Assembly: GCA_020444165.1 (NCBI GenBank) | Contig: JAHLLK010000094.1 | Location: 1-17,629, forward strand | DNA from: Deltaproteobacteria bacterium | Lineage (GTDB): Bacteria > Desulfobacterota > Desulfarculia > Desulfarculales > Desulfarculaceae | Direction: 5' to 3' | DNA: 17,629 nt | The notes under the pieces: generated by a model | What the model saw: only the letters and a program-made list of their open reading frames with translations | The model's database searches: none | What the model was told of the DNA's origin: nothing | In this document: piece after piece, positions 1 through 6,870 of the stretch | How positions within the stretch are numbered: the stretch's first letter is position 1 | Layout: each line of letters starts with the position of its first letter | Made by a program: the position numbers and the translations under genes

Positions 1-53
1 GTTTGGGGTGGTCCCTGGCGCGCCTAGCAGGCTGTTTTTCAACAGCCTGCTAG
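1..53. repeat. Left arm of a 53-nt inverted repeat (partner at 11045-11097)
   Basis: This stretch is the reverse complement of 11045-11097 with a single mismatch (position 15, c here against a in the partner). Bases 24-53 form a perfect hairpin with 13-bp arms (CTAGCAGGCTGTT / AACAGCCTGCTAG) and a 4-nt loop. Bases 1-8 (gtttgggg) match half of a second hairpin stem that is complete at the right copy, so the element probably continues beyond the left edge. No similarity remains after base 53. It may be a repeated intergenic element or the remnant end of a mobile element; no transposase lies beside it. Confidence 0.85.
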
Positions 54-136
54 GGGGAGCCAACTGCCTGGCGCACCGCTCCAGACCTGGTCACGCCCTC
101 CCTCCCATAAGCCGAGCAAATCAAGCCGGCCCGCCG

Positions 137-174
137 GGAAAACAGAGGCGGGTCCGCCGCTAAGCGGACCCGCC
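137..174 (-). terminator. Intrinsic terminator of the ubiD-family gene
   Basis: Perfect 11-bp GC-rich stem, arms 147-157 and 164-174, with a 6-nt loop. Read on the minus strand it is followed by TCTGTTTTC. It lies about 30 nt past the stop codon of the carboxylase gene in its reading direction, the normal place for a Rho-independent terminator. The T tract is short and interrupted, so termination may be partial. Confidence 0.75.
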
Positions 175-202
175 GTGATTGTCCAGACCAAGCCTGGTGG
201 GT

Positions 203-1612
203 TTACTTGAAGCCCAACTCGGACCAGCGCGCCTCGACTTTCTTGACCATGTCGGGGTCCAGGGCTATGGGGATGGGCTTATCCTTCCAGTCATAGGGGA
301 TGGTGGCGTCCAGCAGCAGACGGCCGGTGATGTCGCGGGCGTCGATGGGCAGCGAGGGGTCCAGGGGGGTGGAACGGCCCCTTTTGATCACCTGGCAGCG
401 GTTGGGCTGGAAGCGGAAAGCCAGGGCGTACATGACCCGGGGGATGTCCCAGGGATCGATGTCCTCATCCACCACGATGACTGTCTTAAGGCCGTAGGCC
501 CCCATCTCGGTGGAGATGGCCGCCGTGAGCACCTGGTCGGCGTGGCCGGGATACATCTGCTTCATGGAGATTATGGCCAGGAAGCGTCCCGAGCCCTCGG
601 GCGGACAATACACGCACTTGATGCCGGGGATCTTCATGGCCTTGAGCTGCTGCCACAGGGTGGCGCCATAGGACAGGGCCATGGTCATGTGGGTGTCGGT
701 GACCGCTCTGCCCACGGTGGTGCCCCACATGATGGGGTTGTCGCGGTGGGTGATGCACTTGACGTCGATGAAGTTGCGCGGGTCGGTGCCCACGCCGGAA
801 TAGTAACCGGTGTACTCGCCGAAGGGACCTTCCTCCATGAACTTTTCAGGGTCGACCTCGCCCTCCACCACGATCTCGGCATGGGCCGGGATGGGCAGGT
901 CCACCGTCTCACCGGGCACCACCTCCACGGCTTGGCCGCGGATGGCGCCGGCTACGTCATACTCGCTGGTGAAGGCCGACAAGCGGGCTGCCCCCACGAT
1001 GAACAACAGCGGGTCGCAGCCCACGACGGAGGCCACGGGCATGGCTTTGCCCATGGCTTGGTACTTCTTCAGCATGATGTCGGCGTGCTTGCCCTTGATG
1101 AACTGGGTGCCCAGCTTGTCCTTGCCCAAGAGCTGGGAGCGGTAGGTACCCAGATTGACCCAGCCGGACTCGGGATCCTTGGAGATTATAAAATGGGCGG
1201 TGCCGAAAAAGCGGCCTCCGTCCAGGGGGTACCACTTGGGCGCCGGGAATTTGTAGAGGTCCACCTGGTCGCCGGTAAGGATGTTCTGCTTGCAGGGGGC
1301 CGTAGACTTGTCCACTTCCACCGGCGGAATCAAGTTGTCGCCCACCTCCACCCACCTCTCCATGATCTGGACCAGGGAGGAGTCCTTGGGCATGTTCATG
1401 ATCACCGCCAGCCTCTCGGTGGTGGTGCAAACGCTGGTGATCAGCGGCGATTTGTAGCCCTTGATGTTTTCAAACAATAAAGCCGGCCCGCATTTTTCCT
1501 CATTGAGCTTGGCGATGTGAGACAGCTCCAGGTCCCAATCCACCTCGGCTTTGATGCGTTGGAGGATGCCCTCCTTCTCACAGATAGAGATAAAATCCCT
1601 CATGTCTTTCAT
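203..1612 (-). CDS. ubiD: UbiD-family prenyl-FMN-dependent decarboxylase/carboxylase, probable phenylphosphate carboxylase subunit (PpcB-like)
   Basis: A 469-residue protein of the UbiD family, whose members move CO2 on and off aromatic or alpha,beta-unsaturated acids using prenylated FMN. Family marks seen: the cofactor-side stretch around N153 to R158 (NLGTYR), the catalytic acidic loop EGPFGEYTGYY with E261 and E266, and the C-terminal DATIPYDW. Length fits the roughly 470-480 residue phenylphosphate carboxylase subunits. The start at 1612 has a strong GGGAGGGAG ribosome site about 8 nt upstream. It is transcribed away from the synthase operon, with its own terminator. With ppsABC and ubiX in the window, the likely reaction is phenylphosphate + CO2 to 4-hydroxybenzoate and phosphate. 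A decarboxylase of another aromatic acid is possible, because UbiD substrate cannot be read from motifs. No second UbiD copy (PpcA), PpcC or PpcD is present. Confidence 0.9.
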   Translation of the reverse strand: MKDMRDFISICEKEGILQRIKAEVDWDLELSHIAKLNEEKCGPALLFENIKGYKSPLITSVCTTTERLAVIMNMPKDSSLVQIMERWVEVGDNLIPPVEVDKSTAPCKQNILTGDQVDLYKFPAPKWYPLDGGRFFGTAHFIISKDPESGWVNLGTYRSQLLGKDKLGTQFIKGKHADIMLKKYQAMGKAMPVASVVGCDPLLFIVGAARLSAFTSEYDVAGAIRGQAVEVVPGETVDLPIPAHAEIVVEGEVDPEKFMEEGPFGEYTGYYSGVGTDPRNFIDVKCITHRDNPIMWGTTVGRAVTDTHMTMALSYGATLWQQLKAMKIPGIKCVYCPPEGSGRFLAIISMKQMYPGHADQVLTAAISTEMGAYGLKTVIVVDEDIDPWDIPRVMYALAFRFQPNRCQVIKRGRSTPLDPSLPIDARDITGRLLLDATIPYDWKDKPIPIALDPDMVKKVEARWSELGFK

Positions 1613-1995
1613 GTGCCAGCTCCCTCCCTTATTAGCCGTGCGGCTGATTGGGCCAGTAAATGTCGACCCTGCTGGATGTCATTTATTTGTCGTTTAAATA
1701 TGCGGAAAGGGGTATCGGCAAGTCAATTAATAATTAATTATGCAATATATAACAAAATATTATATAGAGCTCATATTGCTTAGAGCGGCTTGTGCTGACA
1801 TTGTTCTTTAACCATCATTTTTTATTATTAAATACCTGAAGGACAGATAGTAGGTGGCGCGCGGGAGTTGGATATCTGCTTCTACCACCAAATGTGGAAG
1901 CATAATCTGGATTGTTTTAAGCCTCAAATGCGCAAGTGCCGCTATCCGTGGGGACGGCCGAGGGTCAATTGGTCTTTTATCGTGTTGGCAGGGAG
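1613..1995. other. AT-rich gap between the ubiD-family gene and the lysR-family gene
   Basis: 383 nt without a supportable gene. Roughly 1680-1850 is much richer in A and T than the flanking genes and contains the near-palindromic AATTAATAATTAATT around 1725-1739, possibly an operator or simply promoter upstream DNA for ubiD. No terminator for the lysR-family gene was found, so read-through from the regulator into ubiD is possible. Open frames here have no coding character. Confidence 0.6.
1697..1726 (-). promoter_or_regulatory. Candidate sigma70 promoter for the ubiD-family gene
   Basis: On the minus strand TTGACT (plus 1721-1726, five of six to consensus) is followed after 18 nt by CATATT (plus 1697-1702, four of six). 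A start near 1690 would give a leader of roughly 75-80 nt before the ATG at 1612. The site sits in a strongly AT-rich stretch where chance matches are common, so this is only a candidate. Confidence 0.35.
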
Positions 1996-2880
1996 TTAGG
2001 CTGGGTCTTTATGCAGAAGGTTCAAAAAGGCCCGCGCCGGCTGTGACAGCTGGTGCCCCCCTAAAACGGCGGTGAAAATGGCGAGACTAGGCCGCTCGTT
2101 CTTCAGGGTGAAAGTGGCCACGCTGCCGGCTTGGATGTCTGGTGCCGCCACGGAACGGGTCATAAAGGAGAAGCTCTTGCCCAGGGCCACCTGCTTCCTG
2201 ATCACGTCGGCGTTGCTGGTTTCCAAAACGGTCTGCGGCTTGGCCCGGTAGCGCCGGTACAACTCCGCCACCACCTTGCGGGTGCCGGAGCCCTTCTCCC
2301 GCATGATGATGGGGTAGGCAGCGACGGCGCGGAAGGGCACGTCCTCTTTCCCCGCCAGGGGATGCTGGGGGGAGACGATGGGTACCAGCTCCTCATTGCG
2401 GAAGAACCTGAACTCCACCCGCCGCACCCGTCCCGGGGCGGCGATGACCGCCACCTCGATATCCAGGCTCCACAGCCGCCGGGCCACGTCCCGGGAGCTG
2501 CCTTCCACGAGCACGATGTTGACCAGGGGATAGGCGCTCTGAAAGCTGGCCAAGAGGGGCGGAATTATGTTGCGGGCGTAGGTGCGGGCCGCCCCCAGCT
2601 TGAGGGTCCCTCTGCGCACCAAGCGCATCTGCTCGAGGGCCTGGACCGCTTCATCCTGCAATTTTACTATCTTGCGAGCGTGGGCCAGTAAAACCTCGCC
2701 CGGCTCGGTCAGCACCAGCCTTTTGCCTAGCCGGGCGAAAAGCTTGACCCCCAAATCCTCTTCCAGTTTGCGAATCTGAGCGCTTACCGCCGGTTGGGTC
2801 ACGTTGAGCCTCTCGGCGGCCTGGGAGAAGTTCAGGGTTTGTGCGGCATGAAAAAATGTTTGCAGCTGGTTTGGGTTCAT
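1996..2880 (-). CDS. LysR-type transcriptional regulator
   Basis: A 294-residue LysR-family protein of standard length. The N-terminal winged helix-turn-helix covers about residues 1-60, with the typical pattern FSQAAERLNVTQPAVSAQIR; the effector-binding domain fills about residues 90-294. I chose the ATG at 2880 (MNPNQLQTFF) over an in-frame TTG at 2916 because the family normally begins just there and because the TTG overlaps a good -35 box. There is no ribosome site before the ATG and the -10 box lies only 7 nt away, so the mRNA may be leaderless. The gene is divergent from the pps operon, the classic LysR arrangement, and reads toward ubiD. Inferred role: control of phenol genes with an aromatic intermediate as effector. 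The effector cannot be told from sequence. Confidence 0.92.
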   Translation of the reverse strand: MNPNQLQTFFHAAQTLNFSQAAERLNVTQPAVSAQIRKLEEDLGVKLFARLGKRLVLTEPGEVLLAHARKIVKLQDEAVQALEQMRLVRRGTLKLGAARTYARNIIPPLLASFQSAYPLVNIVLVEGSSRDVARRLWSLDIEVAVIAAPGRVRRVEFRFFRNEELVPIVSPQHPLAGKEDVPFRAVAAYPIIMREKGSGTRKVVAELYRRYRAKPQTVLETSNADVIRKQVALGKSFSFMTRSVAAPDIQAGSVATFTLKNERPSLAIFTAVLGGHQLSQPARAFLNLLHKDPA

Positions 2881-2887
2881 AGGGCTT

Positions 2888-2916
2888 ATATTAGGCAAAC
2901 TTCCATAATGTGTCAA
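2888..2916 (-). promoter_or_regulatory. Sigma70 promoter of the lysR-family gene (leaderless geometry)
   Basis: On the minus strand TTGACA (plus 2911-2916, perfect -35) is followed after exactly 17 nt by TAATAT (plus 2888-2893, four of six). Only 7 nt separate the -10 box from the ATG at 2880, so transcription would start at or within a few bases of the start codon. This agrees with the missing Shine-Dalgarno site. Confidence 0.6.
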
Positions 2917-2940
2917 CTACCAATGATGGGCAAATATTAC

Positions 2941-2992
2941 TAACATATTGATAACATATAACTATAATGAGCTTACCATAAATGTATGTTAT
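2941..2992. promoter_or_regulatory. Phased TAACATA boxes, candidate LysR operator
   Basis: TAACATA occurs at 2941-2947 and 2952-2958, and its reverse complement TATGTTA at 2985-2991. The offsets are 11 and 33 nt, all multiples of one helical turn, so all three face the same side of the DNA. The second and third boxes form an 8-bp inverted repeat (ATAACATA / TATGTTAT). The position between the two divergent units suits a LysR-type recognition plus activation site. The AT-rich background raises the odds of chance repeats. Confidence 0.5.
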
Positions 2993-2998
2993 AAGATT

Positions 2999-3004
2999 GA
3001 TAAT
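2999..3004 (+). promoter_or_regulatory. Candidate -10 box for the pps operon
   Basis: GATAAT matches the -10 consensus at five of six positions. No good -35 is present, as is usual for activator-dependent LysR targets. A start near 3011 would place the paired TAACATA boxes at about -61 and the inverted box at about -23, close to the usual LysR recognition and activation positions. This competes with the sigma54-type site next to it. Confidence 0.3.
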
Positions 3005-3010
3005 TTTAAT

Positions 3011-3026
3011 TGGCTTGAAATTTGCG
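3011..3026 (+). promoter_or_regulatory. Candidate sigma54 (-24/-12) promoter
   Basis: TGGCTTGAAATTTGCG has the invariant GG and GC exactly 10 nt apart and matches TGGCAYRN4TTGCW except at positions 5 and 16. It faces the pps operon, about 610 nt before ppsA. Sigma54 control of aromatic genes is common in the Desulfobacterota and Geobacter group. No enhancer-binding activator gene is in the window, so support is motif only. Confidence 0.35.
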
Positions 3027-3638
3027 AGGCCCGTGGGCCACTATCCTTAACGAGGGCAGAAATAATCACCGTGAACATCCCCACGCCCACAGATGGTTGG
3101 CACCACAACAGGACCAGCAACCCAGTCTTGCTTAACTAGATCGGCACGGTTGGATTCGCTAGGCGGTTGGCAACTCCCTGACTGGAAGGGGACAATGGGG
3201 ACCACGGAGATCGAACGAGCCCAAATGCCGCGCCCGCCGGCGTCCACCCCCCTGATTCCACCCCCGCCTTGCCCAGCAGCGCTAAAGACATGCACACCCG
3301 CCACGCAGCCAAGCTCCCGGGAGCAGGCAACGCCTTTGCCGGCCGGTCAGGCTGCCGCTGGGCCGGGTTCAGACGGAGACCGGCGCGCCGCCCGGGGATA
3401 CCGGAAACCGCATTCACCCGCGCAAGCCGCCGCCACGTGGCTGCTTGGCGCGGCCCATCCGGGCCAACTTGGCGCCAGGCTCTCCACTGCCCCGGCCTGG
3501 CCGAGCCATCCGCAGGTTTTGCTCCTTGGGTAGAGAGGAATGCTGGCCAGGGATGCAAACGCTTCAAGGTGATTCAGGTTTCTCCGTCAAAGCGGAGGAA
3601 ACCTCGTTCCGAGGCCTTATAAACGGAGGGGTGGAGTC
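3027..3638 (+). other. Long GC-rich leader region upstream of ppsA
   Basis: About 610 nt with no convincing gene. Several frames stay open on both strands, but their translations are low-complexity proline, alanine and arginine mixtures typical of GC-rich noncoding DNA, and none has a good ribosome site or family likeness. If the promoter candidates near 3000 are right, this is transcribed leader. The last 60 nt hold two overlapping hairpins listed separately. A small RNA or short peptide gene cannot be excluded. Confidence 0.5.
3577..3614 (+). promoter_or_regulatory. Two overlapping, mutually exclusive hairpins before the ppsA ribosome site
   Basis: Hairpin 1 pairs 3577-3586 (GGTTTCTCCG) with 3593-3603, with one bulged G and a 6-nt loop. 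Hairpin 2 pairs 3602-3606 (CCTCG) with 3610-3614 (CGAGG) around a 3-nt loop. They share bases 3602-3603 and cannot both form fully. The ppsA ribosome site GGAGGGG (about 3625-3631) follows 10 nt later. The form suggests a translational or attenuation switch, but no known riboswitch class was recognised. Confidence 0.35.
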
Positions 3639-5486
3639 ATGGGTGATAGCAAGTTGACGTTTCCCGATCCGCACAGTGTGCAAAAAATTCCCGGCACCGA
3701 AGGCTGGGAGCGCATGTTTCCTTATCAATATAAATTTGTGACCGACGACCCAGAGCGTCAGCAGTATGAAAAGGAGATGTTCTGGTTCTACGACGGACTG
3801 CATTATCCCGAACCCATCTATCCCTTCGACATCATATGGGACGAGGCCTGGTATCTGGCGCTGTCGCAGTTCAACACCCGCATCTTCGCGGTGCCGCCGG
3901 TCTATGGCGTGGATCACCGCATCATCAACGGCTACATCTATATCTCGCCGGTGCCGGTGACTGATCCCGCCGAAGTGGAGAAGAGGGTGGGCCACTTCAT
4001 GGAGCGGGCCGGCTATTACTACCAGAATTGGAACAGGCTGGAAGAGCAGTGGATCAAGAAGCTGGAGGGCGTGATCCAGGACCTGGAGAGTCTGCAGATT
4101 AAGCCCCTGCCCGACCTGGAAGACATCTCGGTGGTCATGGACGGGGTGGGGAAGTCCACGGGCTATGAGCTGCTCAACGCCTATGACCGGCTGATTGATC
4201 TGGGCCTGCTCTGCTGGCAGTACCACTTCGAGTTCCTCAACCTTGGCTACGCCGCCTACGTCACCTTCCTGGACTTCTGCCAAAAGACCTTCCCCGACAT
4301 CCCCCTGCAGCGGGTCACCCAGATGGTCTCGGGCATTGACGTGATCATGTACCGCCCTGACGAAGAGTTGAAGAAGCTGGCCCGCGCGGCGGTGGATTTG
4401 GGGGTGGACGACATAGTAAACTCAGGGGAAAAGTTCGCCGCCATCAAGGGCAAGCTGGAGTCTTCGGCCAGTGGCAAAGAATGGCTCAATGCCTTCGAGA
4501 AGGCCCGTTACCCCTGGTTCTGGACCTCCACCGGCACCGGTTGGTATCACCACGACAAGTCCTGGAACGATGACCTGGACATCCCCCTGTCCTCGCTGTG
4601 CATCTACATCGACAAGATCAAGGCCGGCCAGTCCATCGAGCGCCCCATGGCCGAGGTTATCAAGGAGCGTGACCGCATCACCAACGAGTATCGCGCCTTG
4701 TTGCATACCGAGGAGGCCAAAGCCGGCTTCGAGCAGCTCCTGGCCACCGCCCGCACCGTTTTCCCCTATGTTGAGAATCACCTCTTCTACGTCGAGCACT
4801 GGTTCCACTCCGTGTTCTGGAACAAGATGCGCGAGGTGGCGGCCATCCTCCTGGACTACAAGTTTATCGAGGATATCGAGGATGTCTGGTACCTCAAGCG
4901 CGCCGAGATCAAGGATGCCCTTTGGGATGTGGTCACCGCCTGGGCCACGGGCGTGAAGCCGCGCGGACCCAAGGTCTGGCCGCCTGAGATCGCCTGGCGC
5001 AAAGAGGTCATGGACAAGTTCCGCCAATGGACGCCGCCCGCCGCCGTGGGCACCGCCCCGGAGGTCATCCAGGAGCCCTTCACCGTGGTCCTCTGGGGCG
5101 TGACCAACGAATCCCTGCAATCCTGGGCCGAGGTAGGCGCGGCTGACGACCCCGACCAGGTGACCCAGCTCAAGGGCTTCGCCGGCAGCCCCGGCGAGGT
5201 GGAGGGCAGGGCCCGCGTGTGCCGCACGGTGGCCGAGATAGGCCAGCTCAAGGACGGCGAGATCCTGGTGGCGCCCACCACCTCGCCCTCTTGGGCTCCG
5301 GCCTTCCAGAAGATACAGGCGGCGGTCACCGACGTGGGCGGCGTCATGTGCCACGCGGCCATCGTCTGCCGGGAGTACGGCATGCCCGCCGTAGTGGGCA
5401 CGGGACACGGCACCAGCATTATCAAGACCGGCATGACCATCAGAGTCAACGGCAGCAACGGAAAGGTGATCATAGTGGAGCGCTGA
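3639..5486 (+). CDS. ppsA: Phenylphosphate synthase subunit PpsA (phosphohistidine swivel-domain protein)
   Basis: A 615-residue protein matching the 70-kDa protein 1 of the Thauera aromatica phenylphosphate synthase. The last ~100 residues are a PEP-utilising mobile domain (DVGGVMCHAAIVCREYGMPA), with the phosphate-carrying histidine at H572; the histidine reported in Thauera is near 569. The first ~470 residues are a large aromatic-rich region with no likeness to the rest of PEP synthase, presumed to bind phenol. The PEP-binding barrel of true PEP synthase is absent. Reaction: the phosphorylated histidine passes the beta-phosphate of ATP to phenol, giving phenylphosphate, AMP and Pi. The start ATG at 3639 has a GGAGGGG/GGTGGAG ribosome site. 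It is the first gene of the operon. A related substrate such as a cresol or catechol is possible. Confidence 0.92.
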   Translation: MGDSKLTFPDPHSVQKIPGTEGWERMFPYQYKFVTDDPERQQYEKEMFWFYDGLHYPEPIYPFDIIWDEAWYLALSQFNTRIFAVPPVYGVDHRIINGYIYISPVPVTDPAEVEKRVGHFMERAGYYYQNWNRLEEQWIKKLEGVIQDLESLQIKPLPDLEDISVVMDGVGKSTGYELLNAYDRLIDLGLLCWQYHFEFLNLGYAAYVTFLDFCQKTFPDIPLQRVTQMVSGIDVIMYRPDEELKKLARAAVDLGVDDIVNSGEKFAAIKGKLESSASGKEWLNAFEKARYPWFWTSTGTGWYHHDKSWNDDLDIPLSSLCIYIDKIKAGQSIERPMAEVIKERDRITNEYRALLHTEEAKAGFEQLLATARTVFPYVENHLFYVEHWFHSVFWNKMREVAAILLDYKFIEDIEDVWYLKRAEIKDALWDVVTAWATGVKPRGPKVWPPEIAWRKEVMDKFRQWTPPAAVGTAPEVIQEPFTVVLWGVTNESLQSWAEVGAADDPDQVTQLKGFAGSPGEVEGRARVCRTVAEIGQLKDGEILVAPTTSPSWAPAFQKIQAAVTDVGGVMCHAAIVCREYGMPAVVGTGHGTSIIKTGMTIRVNGSNGKVIIVER

Positions 5487-5543
5487 TCTCCCGCTCAGGG
5501 AAGCCGCGCATCCGCACTGTTCGCTTTTAGAGAGCCAAGGGCA

Positions 5544-5566
5544 GCCGGGGGCCACGCGCCCCCGGC
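5544..5566 (+). promoter_or_regulatory. GC-rich hairpin between ppsA and ppsB
   Basis: A perfect 9-bp stem, GCCGGGGGC (5544-5552) with GCCCCCGGC (5558-5566), closes a 5-nt loop in the 111-nt gap after ppsA. No T tract follows, so it is not a classic terminator. It could protect the upstream mRNA or set the ppsA to ppsB ratio. Confidence 0.5.
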
Positions 5567-5597
5567 CTTCGCCCAAAGCGCTCACATGGGGCAAGGA

Positions 5598-6686
5598 ATG
5601 ACTGAAGCTAGACCGCTGGTTTGTTGGTTCCATGAGTGCAACCGGGACTCCCTGCCCCTGGTGGGGGGCAAGAACTCCTCTCTGGGCGAGCTGATCAACG
5701 CCAATATCAGGGTGCCCCCCGGCTTCGCCGTCACCACCGAGGCCTATCGGTTCTTTATCGACAAGGGCGGCATCAAAGGCGAAATCGAGCAAACCCTCGG
5801 CGGCTTGAATGCGGAGGACTCGGACTCCCTGAATGAGGCCAGCCGGCACATCCGCGACCTGATCGAAGCCTGCCCCATGCCGGTGGTGCTGGAGGATTAC
5901 GTCGCCGATTACTACCGCAAGTTGAGCAAGATCTGCGGCCTGCCGGCCGCGCCGGTGGCGGTGCGCTCCAGCGCCACCGCCGAGGACCTGCCTGGAGCCA
6001 GCTTCGCCGGGCAACAGGATACCTTCCTGTGGATACGGGGGGTGGACAAGCTTCTCAGCCACGTGGCCAAGTGCTTCTCCAGCCTCTTCACCGCCAGGGC
6101 CATCTCCTATCGCATCAAGATGGGCTTTGCCCACCAGGACGTGGCCTTGAGCGTCGGCGTGCAGAAGATGGCCAATGCCTTCACGGCAGGAGTGATGTTC
6201 ACCCTCAACCCGGCCAATGGCGATCGCTCCATGATCGTCATCGATTCCAACTTCGGTTTCGGCGAGTCGGTTGTCTCCGGCGAAGTGACCCCCGACAACT
6301 TCAGGGTGGACAAGGTGACCATGGAGATCGTGGACAAGACCATCTCCAAAAAGGAGGTCTATTACACCCTGGAGCCGGCCGAGCACTGTTCAGCCAAAAT
6401 GGCCATGCCCGAGGAGCGGCAGATGGCCCAGTCCACCATCGACAAGGACATCTTGGAGCTGGCGCGCATGGGCAAGCTCATCGAGAAGCACTACGGCTGT
6501 CCCCAGGACATCGAGTGGGCGGTGGACAAGGATATGCCCCAGACGGGGCGGGTGTTCATCCTGCAGAGCCGGCCCGAGACAGTCTGGAGTTGCAAGACCA
6601 CCGCCAAGCCGCCCGAGACGGGCAAGACCCGGACGGCAATGGACCTCATATTGTCCAGCATCATGACGGGCAAGAAGCTTTCCTAG
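5598..6686 (+). CDS. ppsB: Phenylphosphate synthase subunit PpsB (PEP synthase-type ATP-grasp domain)
   Basis: A 362-residue protein equal to the N-terminal ATP/pyruvate-binding part of PEP synthase and the 40-kDa protein 2 of phenylphosphate synthase. Family marks in order: PLVGGKNSSLGEL near the start, VRSSATAEDLPGASFAGQQ, AGVMFTLNP, FGFGESVVSGEVTPD, and the closing QDIEWAVD...FILQSRPETVWS. It stops just where PEP synthase would continue into the swivel domain, which is supplied in trans by PpsA. It binds ATP and phosphorylates the PpsA histidine. I prefer the ATG at 5598 because GGGGCAAGGA lies directly before it; an in-frame ATG at 5586 has no ribosome site and would add four residues. 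It lies 111 nt after ppsA and belongs to the same operon. Confidence 0.92.
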   Translation: MTEARPLVCWFHECNRDSLPLVGGKNSSLGELINANIRVPPGFAVTTEAYRFFIDKGGIKGEIEQTLGGLNAEDSDSLNEASRHIRDLIEACPMPVVLEDYVADYYRKLSKICGLPAAPVAVRSSATAEDLPGASFAGQQDTFLWIRGVDKLLSHVAKCFSSLFTARAISYRIKMGFAHQDVALSVGVQKMANAFTAGVMFTLNPANGDRSMIVIDSNFGFGESVVSGEVTPDNFRVDKVTMEIVDKTISKKEVYYTLEPAEHCSAKMAMPEERQMAQSTIDKDILELARMGKLIEKHYGCPQDIEWAVDKDMPQTGRVFILQSRPETVWSCKTTAKPPETGKTRTAMDLILSSIMTGKKLS

Positions 6687-6870
6687 GAGGTCTGGCCGAG
6701 GCCAGGCCCAAGGAGCGCGCCAAAAAGAAGCTAGCGCCTCAACCATCGCGGCCAATATAGGTCCGCGGGATCGACAAACCCAGGCCCAGGTAGACCCAGG
6801 CAAGGGGGAGCATTGGCCCACCCCCTGACGGAGAACTACGCCCTGAAACAGGCAAGGAGGCAAAATCTCC

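Noticed and set aside
179..1480. 433-codon open frame on the plus strand opposite the UbiD gene
   Set aside because: Antisense shadow. The minus strand has all UbiD motifs, a ribosome site and a terminator.
1854..2075. 73-codon plus-strand frame overlapping the lysR 3' end
   Set aside because: No ribosome site or motif, and it overlaps the end of a well-supported gene on the other strand.
3093..3567. Overlapping open frames on both strands in the ppsA leader
   Set aside because: Low-complexity Pro/Ala/Arg translations, competing frames and no ribosome site; treated as noncoding leader.
4422..6386. 654-codon open frame on the minus strand across ppsA and ppsB
   Set aside because: It is antisense to two genes with clear families. 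Its translation is rich in G, H, L and D without motifs, as expected opposite GC-rich coding DNA.
3639..6686. A single PEP synthase gene broken by a frameshift
   Set aside because: The order is reversed (swivel-domain protein first, ATP-grasp second), the PEP barrel is absent, each gene has its own start, and the sizes match separate phenylphosphate synthase subunits.
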